This document shows positions 1-11,416 of a stretch of DNA of 64,000 nucleotides, in pieces. Both the position numbers and the translations under genes were made by a program. The notes below the pieces were generated by a model, which ran no database searches, was not told where the DNA came from, and saw only the letters and a list, made by a program, of their open reading frames with translations. Each line of letters opens with the position of its first letter. The stretch's first letter is position 1. The stretch lies in the NCBI GenBank assembly GCA_012064385.1, contig QRDG01000621.1:1100243-1164242 (forward strand), given 5' to 3'. This DNA comes from Puccinellia tenuiflora. Taxonomy: Eukaryota > Streptophyta > Magnoliopsida > Poales > Poaceae.

Positions 1-1480
1 TGCATACGCCGCCAACTCGATGGCCCACTTGGCTACTCGACCACTTGCATCTCGGTTGCCAATGATTTCCGAGATAGGAGCCGCGCTCACCACGGTCATC
101 TGATGCTCCTGGAAATAATGCTTCAGTTTCTTGGCCGCCAGGTACACGCCATAGGTCATTTTCTGGTAGTGTGGGTAATTTTGTTTTGAGGTGGAGAGTA
201 CCTCACTCAGGTAATACACCGGCCTCTGCACGGTGGTTCCCCCTTCTTCTCTTTCTACTACCACGACGACACTGACGACTCGATTAGTGGCTGCAATGTA
301 AAGCAACATGGGCTCTCTTGGTAATGGCGAAGCCAATATCGGCGCAGTAGCCAACACCTTTTTCAGTTCATGGAATGCCGAGTCCGCTTGCGGGGTCCAG
401 CTAAATCTATCCGACTTTTTCATTAGTTGGTACAAAGGCAGGGCCTTTTCTCCCAACCGACCTAGAAACCGACTCAGGGAGGCCAGGCAACCCGTAAATT
501 TTTGGACATCTCGGAGGCATCTCGGTAGCCTCATATTTTCTATTGCCCGGATCTTAGTCGGATTCGCCTCGATACCTCGGCTCGACACGAGGAAACCGAG
601 TAACTTGCCGGCCGGCACGCCGAATGTACACTTATCCGGATTAAGTTTTAGTCGGAATTTCCGCAAGTTTGCGAATGTTTCTCTGAGATCATCTAACAGA
701 GTATGCTTTTCTTTTGTTTTTATGACTATGTCGTCGACATATACTTGCACGTTTTTTCCTATCTGATCATGCAAACATTTCTGCATACAGCGCTGATAAG
801 TAGCGCCGGCATTTCTCAAACCAAAACACATGACACGATAGCAATAAGCCCCGTACGGGGTAATAAAAGCAGTTTTTATTTGATCATCCGGGTTTAACGG
901 GATCTGGTGGAAACCAGAGTAGGCATCCACAAAAGACAACAGCTGACATCCGGCCGTGGAGTCGATCACCTGATCGATCCGGGGCAACGGGAAAGGATCT
1001 TTGGGACAGGCCTTGTTCAAGTGGGTGTAGTCGATACACATGCGCCAGACAGTAGGCGCATCCGGTTCTTCCTTCTTCTTCTCCACCAGGACCGGGTTAG
1101 CCAACCAGTCCGGGTACTTTACTTCCACGACGGCATTCGACGCGAGTAACTTGGCTAACTCGTCACCCACCGCCTTCCTTCTTTCTTCGGCGAGACGCCG
1201 AGTCGGTTGCTTCACAGGCCTAGCATCTGGCTTTCCTCGGAACTCCCAGCAAGTCTTGACTGGACCATGCAAAGATATCCCGATTCTCACGGAGGAAGTT
1301 GATGAGCTCGCTTTCCTATTTCTTGTCCAACCCGGCACCGATGATGACGGAGCGTTCCGGGTTAGCCTCGTCGATGCCGACCTTCTTCGATTCCTTCGCC
1401 GCCTGGAAGGTTGCAGTTTGCTGCGGGTTAGCCGCACTCGGCATACCGAGTTGAGATGCCTGGGCCAAAGCCACCACCTC
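1..1480 (-). pseudogene. TAT Gypsy pol fragment, reverse transcriptase part (duplicate copy)
   Basis: This is the minus-strand copy of the RT-containing part of the pol reading frame at 11417-15013. It is cut by the window edge, so the RNase H end and integrase are not visible here. The RT core is present: the motif A region (FVDAYSG) and the YVDD catalytic box can be read on the minus strand. It runs out of frame with the protease reading frame at 1316-2142, as in the right-hand copy. It is a retrotransposon fragment and not a host gene. The same frame-breaking deletion as in the other copy shows that the damage predates the duplication. Confidence 0.85.
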
Positions 1481-2142
1481 ATGGATTCTACTTTTCTTGT
1501 AGACGATCACCAGTGATTCGGCCAGGGATGACCCGGCTGAGGCGCATTCCATGGAACGCTTGTAGTCTCCCGAGATGGTGATGACACCATTTGGACCCGG
1601 AAGCTTCATCTTCAGATAAGCCACATGAGTGGACGCCATGAACTTGGCGAGTGCCGGCCTGCCGAGTAAGGCATGATACGGGCTCTCGAGATCCACCACC
1701 TCGAACAGCAGACTCTCAGTCCGGCAGTTGCTTTTGTCACCGAAGGCGACATCAACCCAAATCGTGCCCATGGGTGCATGTGATACACCGGGCACAATGC
1801 CGTGAAAGGTGGTTCGGCTGGGCTGCATCATATTCTCGGTTATGCCGAGTTTCACCATGGTATCCCGGTACATGATGTTGATGCTGCTCCCGTTATCAAC
1901 GAGGACCCGGGAAAACCTGACATTGATGCTAGGCCTGACGAATGTCGGATCCAACACTAGAGCATAACCTCCTGGGTTGGGCATGACCCTTGGATGGTCC
2001 CTGACGCTCCAGCTGACCTCATCCTCGGACCAGTACATGAATTTCGGCACCGCCGGCATAACGGCGTTTACCTCCATAGCACGCCTGTGCTGACTCTGCT
2101 TGTCGTTGGGTTCGGTCACAAAGACCATGTAACTCTGGTGAG
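1316..2142 (-). pseudogene. TAT Gypsy gag end plus aspartic protease (duplicate copy)
   Basis: This minus-strand frame carries the end of Gag and a retropepsin-like protease with the active-site motif VDNGSS. It ends in a TAG at 1316-1318, before the RT frame. The 5' side is cut at 2142 by the start of the inserted long LTR (TGTAACATCCC at 2143), so Gag residues upstream are missing. It is essentially identical to 14847-15673. Confidence 0.85.
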
Positions 2143-4960
2143 TGTAACATCCCAAATTTATAATAAGAATTAACAAGACCCAAAATTCAGAACCAACAAA
2201 AACTTTTTGAAATACTTCATTATTGGTTGTGTTTTTTCTTTATACTGTTCTGTTTGATCTTGTGTGACTTGTTGTTTATGCTTGTTTGGTTAGTAAATAT
2301 TAATCGAAGAACCCAACCCAAGTAAAAATATATTAAAACTTCGATGATCATGTTATGACAAGAATATATTCCATAAATCTTTTCCTTCTTATTTTGGCCC
2401 AAGACCATTTCAATGATGTTTGATTTCAGCAACAAATAAAATACCCTTTAGTTGAGAAAGTAAAAGTATTTCCAAAATTACGTGTTCCCAAAAATATGGA
2501 GATCTATATGTTATCTCCTATCTATTGCCAACCATGATATTTTGCATGTATATGCAACTCCCATTTTATAAACTCTATTTTCCACTCCATTTGAAAATAA
2601 CACTAGTGGGAAATATGTAATCCCACATATTTCCATTCTCAAACTTTTTGAAAATTATTAAGTTATGAGTGGGATATTTTATAAATAACATCTTGTCATA
2701 ATTAAGTGTGATCATTTTTATAATATAGTATTGTGAATTATGGAATTGATGGTGAGATTAATTCATGTTGTTTGAATTGTGTGGTCATGGGTGTGATGTG
2801 AATATTGTTGTGTTTTGTTGCTTGATGTGGGTGTTTGCTAAATAAAATTATGAAGGAAGGAAAAGAAACAAAATGAAAACATCAACACATAAAATCAGGT
2901 GACAAGTGACAAACAAATTTCTCCAAGTGAGAAATTAATATTTTCTTTTAAACCAAAAATCAGTGGGGTGACATAGTGCTCACTCCCACTTTGCTCTAAT
3001 ATTTCTTCCCTCTTCAAAATATATTTTCAAAAATCTAAATTCGCATTTCTATTTCCTTCTTCAATCTTTCCAAATCACAAAATGTGCTATGATGCACTTA
3101 TCAAATAATTTCCATCATAGCACCAAAAAAATCACCAACACCTATACTTATTTCCCCACAGCATTTGGACACTTGCATCCCACCATTTTATTTTAGCATT
3201 TAAAACCTAATGGTGCCATATAGTGGCACATTGTGCAAATGGTACCATCACCCATCTATTCAAATACCACACCATCCACTTGCCCTCTTGCTAAACCAAC
3301 TTGTCCAGCACCTCACCCAGTGCCCCTACATCCTCTGGACACACCCCACTGCCCCCATGACCGAAACCCTAGCCCTAAGGCAGCCATGGCATGGCATGCC
3401 ACCCCCATGCCCTCATGTTTCCAAACAGCACCAAACCTGAGAACCACCATGTCCTGGAGCTGTCCTTGGTCACCTGGAAGCACTACAAGCCGAGCCCCTT
3501 GCTCCTGGCCCCTCCCCCTGCCCGCAATTGTCGGTGCACTGCCGGCCGACATTCTGTCGAGCAGTTGCTGTGCACCGCAAGCTCTGCACCATGCCGCACG
3601 ACCAGCCCGCGCCCGAGACGGAGCCGACCACCCCCGGACACGCCACGACGCCGCCGACCCGCAGGCACCGCGCCCTTGCCTCCCTCGCCCCGCTCGTCGC
3701 CGACCAAGCTCGCCCGCACGCCGCCCGTGCACGCACGCGCCTCTCCCTTGCCGGCCACGAAACCGAGCCGCTCCGCCTATAAAAAGGCCACCCCTTGGCC
3801 ACTCCACTCACCACACCACTACCGCACCACTCCACCTTCACCTAGAAGCCACCGAAGAGGAGCTCGAGCTCCACTCGAGCTGTTCGGCCGCCGAAGTCGT
3901 GCCGCCGCCGTAGCCCGTCTCCGGCGACGCCGTCGGAGCCCTGTTGCAGCCAAGACCACCCGCAGCCGACCCCAACCCTCGCCGCCGCCTCTCGCCGCCG
4001 GCAGGTAGCCGCCCGAGCTCCCCTCCCTCTCCCTGTTCTCTGCCCCGTCGGGAGGAAGGTGACGGCTGTGCGCCGTCGATCTCTAGATCAACGGCCACAG
4101 AGCCTTCCCGCCTGTTTTGAACTTTTCAGAAAAAACGGCTAAGTCCAGACAACAGAATAGAGTAGCAACCTTTGCATGCAATTTCTGAGAAATCTGCCCC
4201 ACTAAAATTTGAAATATTTGCATGGTTAGAAAGAGAAAGTTACATAGATTCAAATTATAGTTTTTGTTTTCAAAAATAATTAGTCTAGCTTGACGGAAAC
4301 ATGAGGCAAAATAGCTATGTTCTGTCTGTTTTCAGAAACTTCTGAAAACAGATTACTGTTTAGGTTTTTGATCTGATCATAGAAATTAATCTATGTTTAT
4401 TTAGGAGTATTCCTTGGTATGTTATGTTAGTATGGCTAGAGTACTGCCATGAACAAGTGATGTGAACCCCAAAATAAATTCTGTGCAAAGGATAACATCT
4501 AGGGAAGTTAGCTAATCAGTGTACTCCACCACATGAAATAACAGGGATAGCCACTTCCCATGCAAATTCCTATTCAACCAGAGGCCTAAAAATATCAAAC
4601 TAAAATCTTGTAGATAGTATAACATGCCATCTTCACATAGATGCAGGCCATGATCCTTGTTGGACATATTTCCCATTTGAAATAAAAATGACAAAGGTGT
4701 TAGTTTTAACTGAAAACTCAGAAAGATTATTTTGATACCATCTTTGGGAGATGTTTGCTAAAACTTGGTTTAACCAAAATATCAAACTAAAATGGTATCA
4801 GAAGTACCTCAACTAGTCTAACCAATGCCACTGGTTTTATTCCATTCAGTGTTGTGGTTAAGTCAGAATGAAATTATCAAACCAGCTAGTTGTTAACACT
4901 TAAAATGATAAAAACTTCTGTCAGAAATTTGATTAGAATTTGAAATTCAATATCTTGAGA
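2143..4960 (+). mobile_element. Truncated 5' LTR of the long-LTR non-autonomous element (duplicate copy)
   Basis: This is the first 2.8 kb of the 5.16-kb LTR found complete at 15674-20834. It begins with TG at 2143 after the target GTGAG (2138-2142). It contains an AT-rich first part, a GC-rich stretch near 3500-4100 and a TATA box (TATAAAAA) at 3778-3785. It is cut at 4960 by the duplication junction. The GC-rich stretch is open in several frames on both strands (for example 3233-3913 and 3391-4008). These frames are compositional artefacts with no recognisable protein family, so I do not call genes here. Confidence 0.85.
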
Positions 4961-4967
4961 AGCTCGG
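4961..4967. other. Tandem-duplication junction with 7-bp filler
   Basis: The bases AGCTCGG belong to neither side. The left sequence matches 18492 up to 4960, and the right sequence matches the TAT LTR at 31675 from 4968. Similar bases (CTCGGAAGC) occur just inside the LTR at about 4995, so the filler may be template-copied during end joining. That origin is an inference. Confidence 0.7.
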
Positions 4968-5625
4968 AAGCACGATCTAGGCCTCCAACCGAGTCTCGGA
5001 AGCTCTCTCTAGCTCTCTACAGACTATGAAAGAAATGCCCAAACGCGTATGCTTGAGGCAAGTATGCGTGCATGCGTCCCCGTAAGAGGAGCCCCCGGTG
5101 CTCCTTATAAAGGGAAGCCCAGGGCACAAGTTAGGGCTGACATCAGTGCTGGCGTAGCCCGGACTGTAGCCACGCCCGGTCCTCTGACCGCTTCCGTCAC
5201 CGCGCCGTGGCACGTCCCATCTGTCTCCTCCAACACACTGCTCCCTGGCACCGCTTCGGTCAGCGGCATGGAGGTCAATCACTCTGGTCAAGTGGCCTCG
5301 TCCCATCGTGCAAGTGGCTATGCGTCCTGACCCGTGATTGTAGGGACAAGACCTGTGCCTTTGACCATGGCCCGAGTAAGCCTCCTTATCCGGCACAGGC
5401 ATGCCGAACTCCCTGTAACTCGGTTTCGCCTTCCCTGCACACAAGAAGAACAAAGAACGACCCGGCATATAACTCGCATGATCCGACATAACAATATGTC
5501 GGTTAATCATGACCCGGCCAGCTCCGAGTAAGCCGGTACAGTTATGTCGGTTTCAGTGACCCGGTCAACACCGAGTCAACCCTTGTATCGACACCTTGCC
5601 CATATCCGGGGGTTGCCCCCCGACA
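4968..5625 (-). mobile_element. Truncated 3' LTR of the TAT Gypsy element
   Basis: These 658 bases match 31675-32331 of the complete LTR with very few differences. On the minus strand the LTR begins TGTCGGGGGGCAACC at 5625. The last ~247 bp of the LTR (equivalent to 31428-31674) are missing because the duplication breakpoint lies inside it. The internal sequence next to it reads GCTTCGGGGACTAA before the TGTCGG terminus on the minus strand, a plausible but weak polypurine tract. Confidence 0.88.
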
Positions 5626-6680
5626 TTAGTCCCCGAAGCTGGCGCGGTCCTGCAGCCTCGGATGGAGGGCCACGGCAGGTTTACCCCGAAATCAGCATCC
5701 TTAGTTAACCTCCGACATAACATATGCCGGCGACACTAGTATGTCGGAAAACACTATGTATCCCAACTTGATATTTCATACTGCGTCGGATCATTCCGAC
5801 TTACGGGATGAAACCCCATGATTCCTCCGAGTCGTCGGTTCCCTACGTGGCAGAGCATCTCTGCCTGACGCCTCGGTCATCATGCACGGATGGACGTGCC
5901 ACACGCATGCGTGCCACCTGTGTGACGTCGGTCGTCTTGGCCACTGTGCCCACGTAAGCACTTGAGTGCACCCTTGACCGCGCGTGCGTCTCCTCGGGTC
6001 TCGCCCGATCGCGTGTACCGCCCTTGGACCGTTGGCCTCCTGTGGCCTCCCGTGTGGCCGATCGTGCGGCGGTTAAGCCGCAACGGGAATCGTGCCACAG
6101 ATCGTGGGGCGGTAACCTCTCGTCCGTTACAAGATCGTGCGCAGTAACTCCCGCACACACGATCTCCTCCGCCGCCCATAAATAGCAAGGAGAGGTACGG
6201 TTCTCCCCTTCGCGCTCATTCATCTTCTTCCTTGCCTCCTCGCTCTCCTCCTTCTCCAGTGCACGCAGAGCCCGGAATCTGCCGCCGCCGCACGGATTTA
6301 CGCACGCCGACGAGCCGCCGACGCACAGCGCCGCCGTCGCACCTCACGACACCGCGGTAAGGCTTTCCCCTCTTCCCCTCTCTTTCTTCCTTTGCGCATT
6401 AGCGCTTTAAATCTACGGGAACTCCTCCGCCATTATTTCTTTATTTGCTTTTGTTCGTGCCCTTGCTCTTCACCGCAGCGACGCATCGCGCGCCGCCGGT
6501 GACCTCGCGGCCGTAGTTGCGGTGCGCCGCCGGCGGGTTAGCCGCCATGGCACCTCTTTTCTCCCTCTCTACCTCTCTTTTGGATCTAGCACTTGTTCAC
6601 ATCTACCCGCATTTTCCCCCCTTTTTCTTTCTATTTTCACTACGGCACACACCACTCACAGGAGGTGAACTTTTTTGCAG
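5626..6680 (+). promoter_or_regulatory. Putative promoter and 5' leader of the TAT antisense gene
   Basis: This GC-rich stretch separates the 3' LTR from the antisense gene. A TATA-like CATAAATAG lies at 6177-6185 and is followed by a pyrimidine-rich leader. A canonical donor (GCG/GTAAGG, intron from 6357) and an acceptor (TTTTTTGCAG ending at 6680) define a 324-bp leader intron, after which the first good ATG is at 6702. Upstream, GATCGTG occurs several times between 6055 and 6165. The transcription start (about 6205) is inferred only from the TATA-like box. Confidence 0.5.
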
Positions 6681-6701
6681 ATCTCGGTATTCCTCGCCGA
6701 T

Positions 6702-8547
6702 ATGTCGGACGACGCCGCCCTTGAGGTGATCGACTCGGTTGAAGAGACCACCGTGGAGGGATCCACTCGGGCCTCCTGGGAAGGCTCCGATGTCGGACGA
6801 GCCGAGATAGACTGGTTGGTCCGGACGCGACGGATCCCGCCCGGAGTAGAGTGCCGAATGCCCGACACCGAGACCACGCCGAGTCTCAAGGAGGGCGAAC
6901 GAGTCGTCTTCGTCGCGCACTTCGAGCGGGGATTCGGATTACCCGCCAGCGTGTTCTTCCGAAACTTCCTCGACAGTTTCGGTCTTCAGCCTCACCACTT
7001 GCCGGCCAATGCCATCACCACCTTATCCTCCTTCGTCTCCTTCACCGAGGGCTATCTCGGTCTCAAGGCCAGCGTCCGCGCGTGGTCCAAGTACTTCGGA
7101 TTCCGGAAGCAGGTTATTCCGAATCCTGCCGACCCGACAGCTCCCAAGATGATGACCCAGTGTGGGGCCGCCACTATCACACCTCGGCGCGGCTCAATCT
7201 TCCCCCGGATCAACGGCTTGGAGTCATGCTGGAAATGGCAGCGCTCCTTCTTCTACGTGAAGAACTCGACCGACGTCGACAAGATCAACTTGCCGGATTT
7301 CGCCATCGGCCCCCCCACAGCGCAACTCAACTGGGGGTACAATCCAACCGACAAAGAGGTCGAGGTCAACCAAATCCACGAAGCCGTGGGACAACTCCGA
7401 GCAGAAGGATTAACTGCTGACGATCTGTTGGTGACATTCATTAGCCGCCGGGTCTCACCCCTCCAGCGCCGAGTCCACAAGATTTGCCACATGAGTGGCC
7501 CTCTTGACTCGACTCGGATAAGCACGGTCGAGCTGACCAAGGCCCAGATCCGGCAGCGGGTCAAGGCCATAGCTCGGACGAGGATGACGGAGGATTGGGA
7601 GTGGGGCAAAGAACCCCACAGCCGGAGCAACCTTCCGCCCCAGGTAAACGACTTGCACCGACGTAACTTTCCTACCGACATAAATTCTTAAGTCGGTTCC
7701 CTTTTTATACTTGGCCTTACTCTTTCTCTGTTTCCCTCGCACAGAGATTCGCGCGGCAAAAGAAGGAGGACGGACCGGATCCTGCTGCCAAATGGGGTCC
7801 AGACCGGGTCGAAGCTGACTCGGAGGACCCGGATAATGACGACAACATGCCGATCCCTGATGTCGGCACAGTTCCTGTCACCGGTAAGGCTCGCGTCCGA
7901 GATTGGTCAGATGATGATGATGACGACTGTCAAATTCTAGAGGTACATGATCCTCTCCCGATTGCATTCTCTTACCCGGTGCCCTCGCCCTCAGCTGACG
8001 CGGACGACCAGGTGCTCGACGTGGAGCCCCTCGCCGTGGGACCCAAGGGCGCAGTTCGGAAACGCCCGGCAGCAGCGACCGCCGGTGCCGGAACATCCGG
8101 CGCTCCCGCGCAGAAGAAACGGCGGGTAAAGACTGCAGCGAAGCGCCGCGAGCGCCCCGTCACTAAGGAGTAAGACTCCTCTCATACCGACATAAACTTT
8201 TTATGACTGACCACATTTTTTCTCCTTCTGACGATACACTTTGCTTCTTTGCCTTGCAGCTCCGCTCCTCTGGAGATTCCCACCGAGCCCACTGACTCGG
8301 TTCCCCTCAGGACTCCGACTCCGCCTCGGCCGGACGACACGAGGCTGCCGAGTCCGCCACGGACCAGCCCGATAGTGCCTCCAACAGTTCCGGGATCCGG
8401 GACCGGAGAGGCCGAGTCGGTAACGACCGACATATCCAAGAATCTCGGGGCCAGCACGTCGGCCCCCGAAACAGAGAAGACTGCGGCTCCAGAAGATTCG
8501 GCCCATCCGAGTCAGCCGTAGCAAGAACCGCCACAACCGCAACAGCC

Positions 8548-8582
<35 letters not shown>

Positions 8583-10624
8583 CACAGCAGCAAGAGACAC
8601 CGCAGCCACGACTGCAGCCACGACTGCAGCCACAGCCCGCTCCGACACAACCGCCACGGCCATCTCCTCCGAAGCAGCAGCAGCATCAGAAACAGAAGGC
8701 ACCCGCGCCCACTACGGCCGGGAAAATTCCGCCGAAGAAAACTATACCCGGCACGGCCGGAACAGCAGCAGACAAAACTGCACCCACCGCGGCCGGGAAA
8801 GCACCGGATAAAACTGCAACCACCGCAGCCGGGAAAGCTCCGGAGAAAACCATCGCTGCCAAGGACCTGCCGCCTAACCCGGAGCGCCGAATAGTTCTCC
8901 AAGAACCGTCCGGATCGGCCACAGCGATGACCAGCGCCCAGACCTCCACAGCTAGCTGGGGGTTTGGGCCCATGAAAACATTGAGCGGGCAAAGTCTAGG
9001 CTCCCTCGAGCATTATCATTCGGACTGGAACGCCGCCGACCTGAGCGAGGTGAGCTCGAGGTCACCAGCAGGCCAAATCGTCTCGGAGCATCCGGCGAGG
9101 CCGAGTCTGTTGGCCCAAAAGATAGCCGCGGCCAAAACTGCCATTCTTGCAGTTGACCAAACAGCAGCGGTAAGTTGCGCCGAGTAAACATGATTCGGTT
9201 TATTTCTTTAGTGTAGATATTATCCATCCCCAGTCCCCGAGATTCGGGTCGAGTGATTGAGCTTGGCCGAGTAAAGCTGACTCGGTTAAGTGAGGGTAAC
9301 TCGGCCTGAATCTTCATCAATAATTCTAACATCTCTTCTTTTCAGATTTGCATGAACAAACGCACTCAACTACACCGCAAGCTGCTGCTGGAACATAAAA
9401 CACTTTCCAACAAATACAAGCTGCTCCGGGCCAAGCTGGACCAAGTAGCTGACTCGGCACTCAAGGCCGAAGGATTGGAGAAACGGATCTCGGAAATCGA
9501 GTGTAAGCCACACTTTGCCCTTTCAATTTGCACTTGCATCAATTTGCTCATTCTGACACTTGCTACCTCGGCACAGCCGCACATAAGGAGCGCGAGCTTG
9601 CTCACCAGGCCGAGCTAAAGAAAGATCAGGAGGAGATATCCCGGCTGAAGGCCGAGCTGGAGCTAACTCGGAGTCGGGCTGCCGAGTCGGAGAAGACCGC
9701 CGCCGCAGAGAAGCAGCTCCAAGAAGAGGAGACTCGGAAGCTCAAGGAATCTCTCGAAGAATCCAAATCAGAGGCGACCTCGGCCGCGAGCGAGCTCCGA
9801 GACCTGAAAACCAAGATCGCACAGTGGCTGGTGGACATCTCCAAGATCAACTCCGAGATGGACAGTAAGCTCTCTTCCCTTCTGCCTTTATTCCTTCTTT
9901 CATCTTTCTTCGTCTGTAACTTATTTCGGCGCTAGCCATTCCCTACTCAGAACGCTTCCCACACACCAAGGCCGCCGCGGACAAGAGCGCGAACGAGCAC
10001 CGGTTCGAGAAGATCCGAGGTGGCCCTATCTCGGCCGAGTGGGATATGGATGCCCACTTGGTGGCTCTGAAGGCTCGCTTGGTGCCGATGAGATTAATCG
10101 GGATGAACCTCCTCACTGCTGCCATCCGAGCATACAACGTTCTCTGGCCCGGGTGCGAGGCCCCTCTGGTTGTTGATGAGTTAGCCACATGCCTGCTGGC
10201 CTCCGAGGACAGGCTTGATGACTGGCGATCGTCCGCCGCCCGAGTCGGAGCGGATGAAGCGCTGATGTACGTGCTGTCCTGGTACGAGGGGCTCGATCTC
10301 GACAAGCTCAAGACTCTGCGCGACGGGTCAAAGTGGCTCACTGATCCGGATCACATCCGGCGTCGTCAAGAATTTTCCCATGCTCTCATCCAGTACGCCC
10401 CGGTGCACTCCTTTGTCGCTGGCGACCGGGTTCCCCAATCCAAGGAGATCCCGGTTGAAGGAGACGAAGGAGAAGACGAAGACGAGGCCGTCGACGAAGA
10501 AATCGAAGCAGACACTCCACCCGAGTCAGCCACCGGCACTGCTGCCGGGTCCACCGCCGAGGAAACCGCAACCGAGACTCCAGCCTCTCCTTCTGCCCGA
10601 AAGGCCTCGGACGCTGCCGCTTAA
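6702..10624 (+). pseudogene. Spliced antisense ORF of the TAT retrotransposon, 'putative gypsy-type transposon' protein, one internal stop
   Basis: Six coding exons keep one reading frame through five GT-AG introns: 6702-7643, 7745-8169, 8260-9169, 9346-9502, 9577-9864 and 9936-10624, about 1136 codons. The first exon gives a conserved N-terminal domain of the kind annotated in plants as Transposase_28/putative gypsy-type transposon. Exon 2 has an acidic Asp run and a basic KKRRVK stretch. Exon 3 has a Gln-rich tract and AAGKAP-type repeats. Exons 4 and 5 look like coiled coil, and the C terminus is acidic. The gene runs opposite to gag-pol and converges on the pol stop. One TAG at 8519-8521 in exon 3 interrupts the frame. 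The function is unknown; antisense ORFs in TAT elements are established, but their role is not. I start at 6702 because the ATG at 6675 lies in the leader intron. Confidence 0.8.
8535..8600 (+). repeat. CAG/CAA repeat encoding a polyglutamine tract
   Basis: A run of CAACAG units with occasional CCACAG encodes Gln-rich residues in exon 3 of the antisense gene, just after its internal TAG stop. It is prone to length change. Three AAGKAP/DKT-type protein repeats follow at about 8715-8860. Confidence 0.75.
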
Positions 10625-10769
10625 ACTTTTAAGAAAAAACTCAATTCGTTAAATCCCCGGAATGCCGGGTGCAGATGTAATATATACCTTGCACCTTTTA
10701 TGGTTGGTACTTGACTTTTTTACTTTGCAAGTTTTAACAAGTTTAGCCGTATGCCGGATCACATTGAAC

Positions 10770-11360
10770 CGAGTCCCCGAGTTTAATTTTTTGTTTACTA
10801 TACTTCTGCCATCTCTGCTCTTGCCTACCATTCTTGGTGTCAGGTAGTCGAGTCACAAAACGACCGTTGTACAGCATACAGTACTTAGAAACTTGGGAAA
10901 ATAGCCAAGGCCATCCGACATAAGGTTATTAAAAGGAAACCGAATCGCTCCTGGACCGAGTCCCCGAGTCGGTTTTCTTGTTTACTGCACCGAGTAACCT
11001 TTGCTCTTGCCTACCTTTTTCGGTGTCAGGCAGTCGAGTCACAAGATCACCAGCACAGCATACAATACTTACCAACATGGCGACACAGTTTTTAGAGCCA
11101 TTCAACACAAACACATTACCTAAAAAAGGAAACCGAATCGCTCCTGGACCGAGTCCCCGAGTCGGTTTTCTTGTGTACTGCGCCTGGTAACCTTTGCTCT
11201 TGCCTACCTTTCTCGGTGTCAGGCAGTCGAGTCACAAGATCACGAGAACACAGCACACAATACTTACAGACATGGTGATACGGTTTTTAGAGCCATCCGA
11301 CACAAGGAATTAAATACAAGGATAAAACACAGATTTGTTCAACAAGGCAGTCCCCGAGTC
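10770..11360. repeat. Tandem repeats of ~190 bp in the TAT 3' non-coding region (three units plus a partial)
   Basis: The block starting CGAGTCCCCGAG recurs at 10770, 10957 and 11150, with a partial start near 11348, giving periods of about 187, 193 and 198 bp. Each unit contains CTTGCCTACC, GGTGTCAGG(C/T)AGTCGAGTCAC and GGAAACCGAATCGCTCCTGGAC (units 1 and 2). Unit 1 is more diverged than units 2 and 3. The array lies between the antisense gene stop (10624) and the pol stop (11417). Hypervariable tandem repeats in this region are known in TAT/Ogre elements and can seed satellites. Confidence 0.8.
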
Positions 11361-11416
11361 ACTTCTCGGGGTGCCGACATTTCATTTCTTAGTTTCGAGA
11401 TACATACAGTGGGTCC

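Larger units (their letters stand above)
1..4960. repeat. Left copy (partial) of a ~13.5-kb tandem duplication
   Basis: Bases 1-4960 align colinearly with 13532-18492. By eye I see only about half a dozen substitutions and one or two 1-bp indels. The copied stretch holds part of the TAT pol/protease region and the first 2.8 kb of the long-LTR element, with the same insertion point and the same flanking GTGAG. The shared sequence stops abruptly at 4960, where 7 unrelated bases and then the TAT 3' LTR follow. The offset (13531-13532) equals the distance from the LTR breakpoint to the end of the copied stretch, as expected for a head-to-tail duplication of 4968-18492. The rest of the left copy should lie upstream of the window. 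Confidence 0.9.

Noticed and set aside
308..1516. Plus-strand frames of 80-158 codons over the pol and protease regions (also 13839-15047)
   Set aside because: They are mirror frames of the minus-strand pol/protease coding sequence and show no family of their own.
3210..4098. Several overlapping frames of 75-226 codons on both strands in the GC-rich part of the long LTR (also at 16741-17629 and 24771-25659)
   Set aside because: They overlap in many frames, have low-complexity Pro/Arg/Ala composition, and lie around an LTR TATA box. They are by-products of GC-rich LTR sequence.
8182..8992. Minus-strand Leu/Arg-rich and Val/Ala-rich frames opposite the Gln-rich exon
   Set aside because: They are complements of the CAG/CAA and Pro-rich coding repeats and have no independent support.
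10770..11360. CRISPR-like array
   Set aside because: The units are ~190 bp, tandem and diverging, without short direct repeats and unique spacers, and the DNA is from a plant nucleus.
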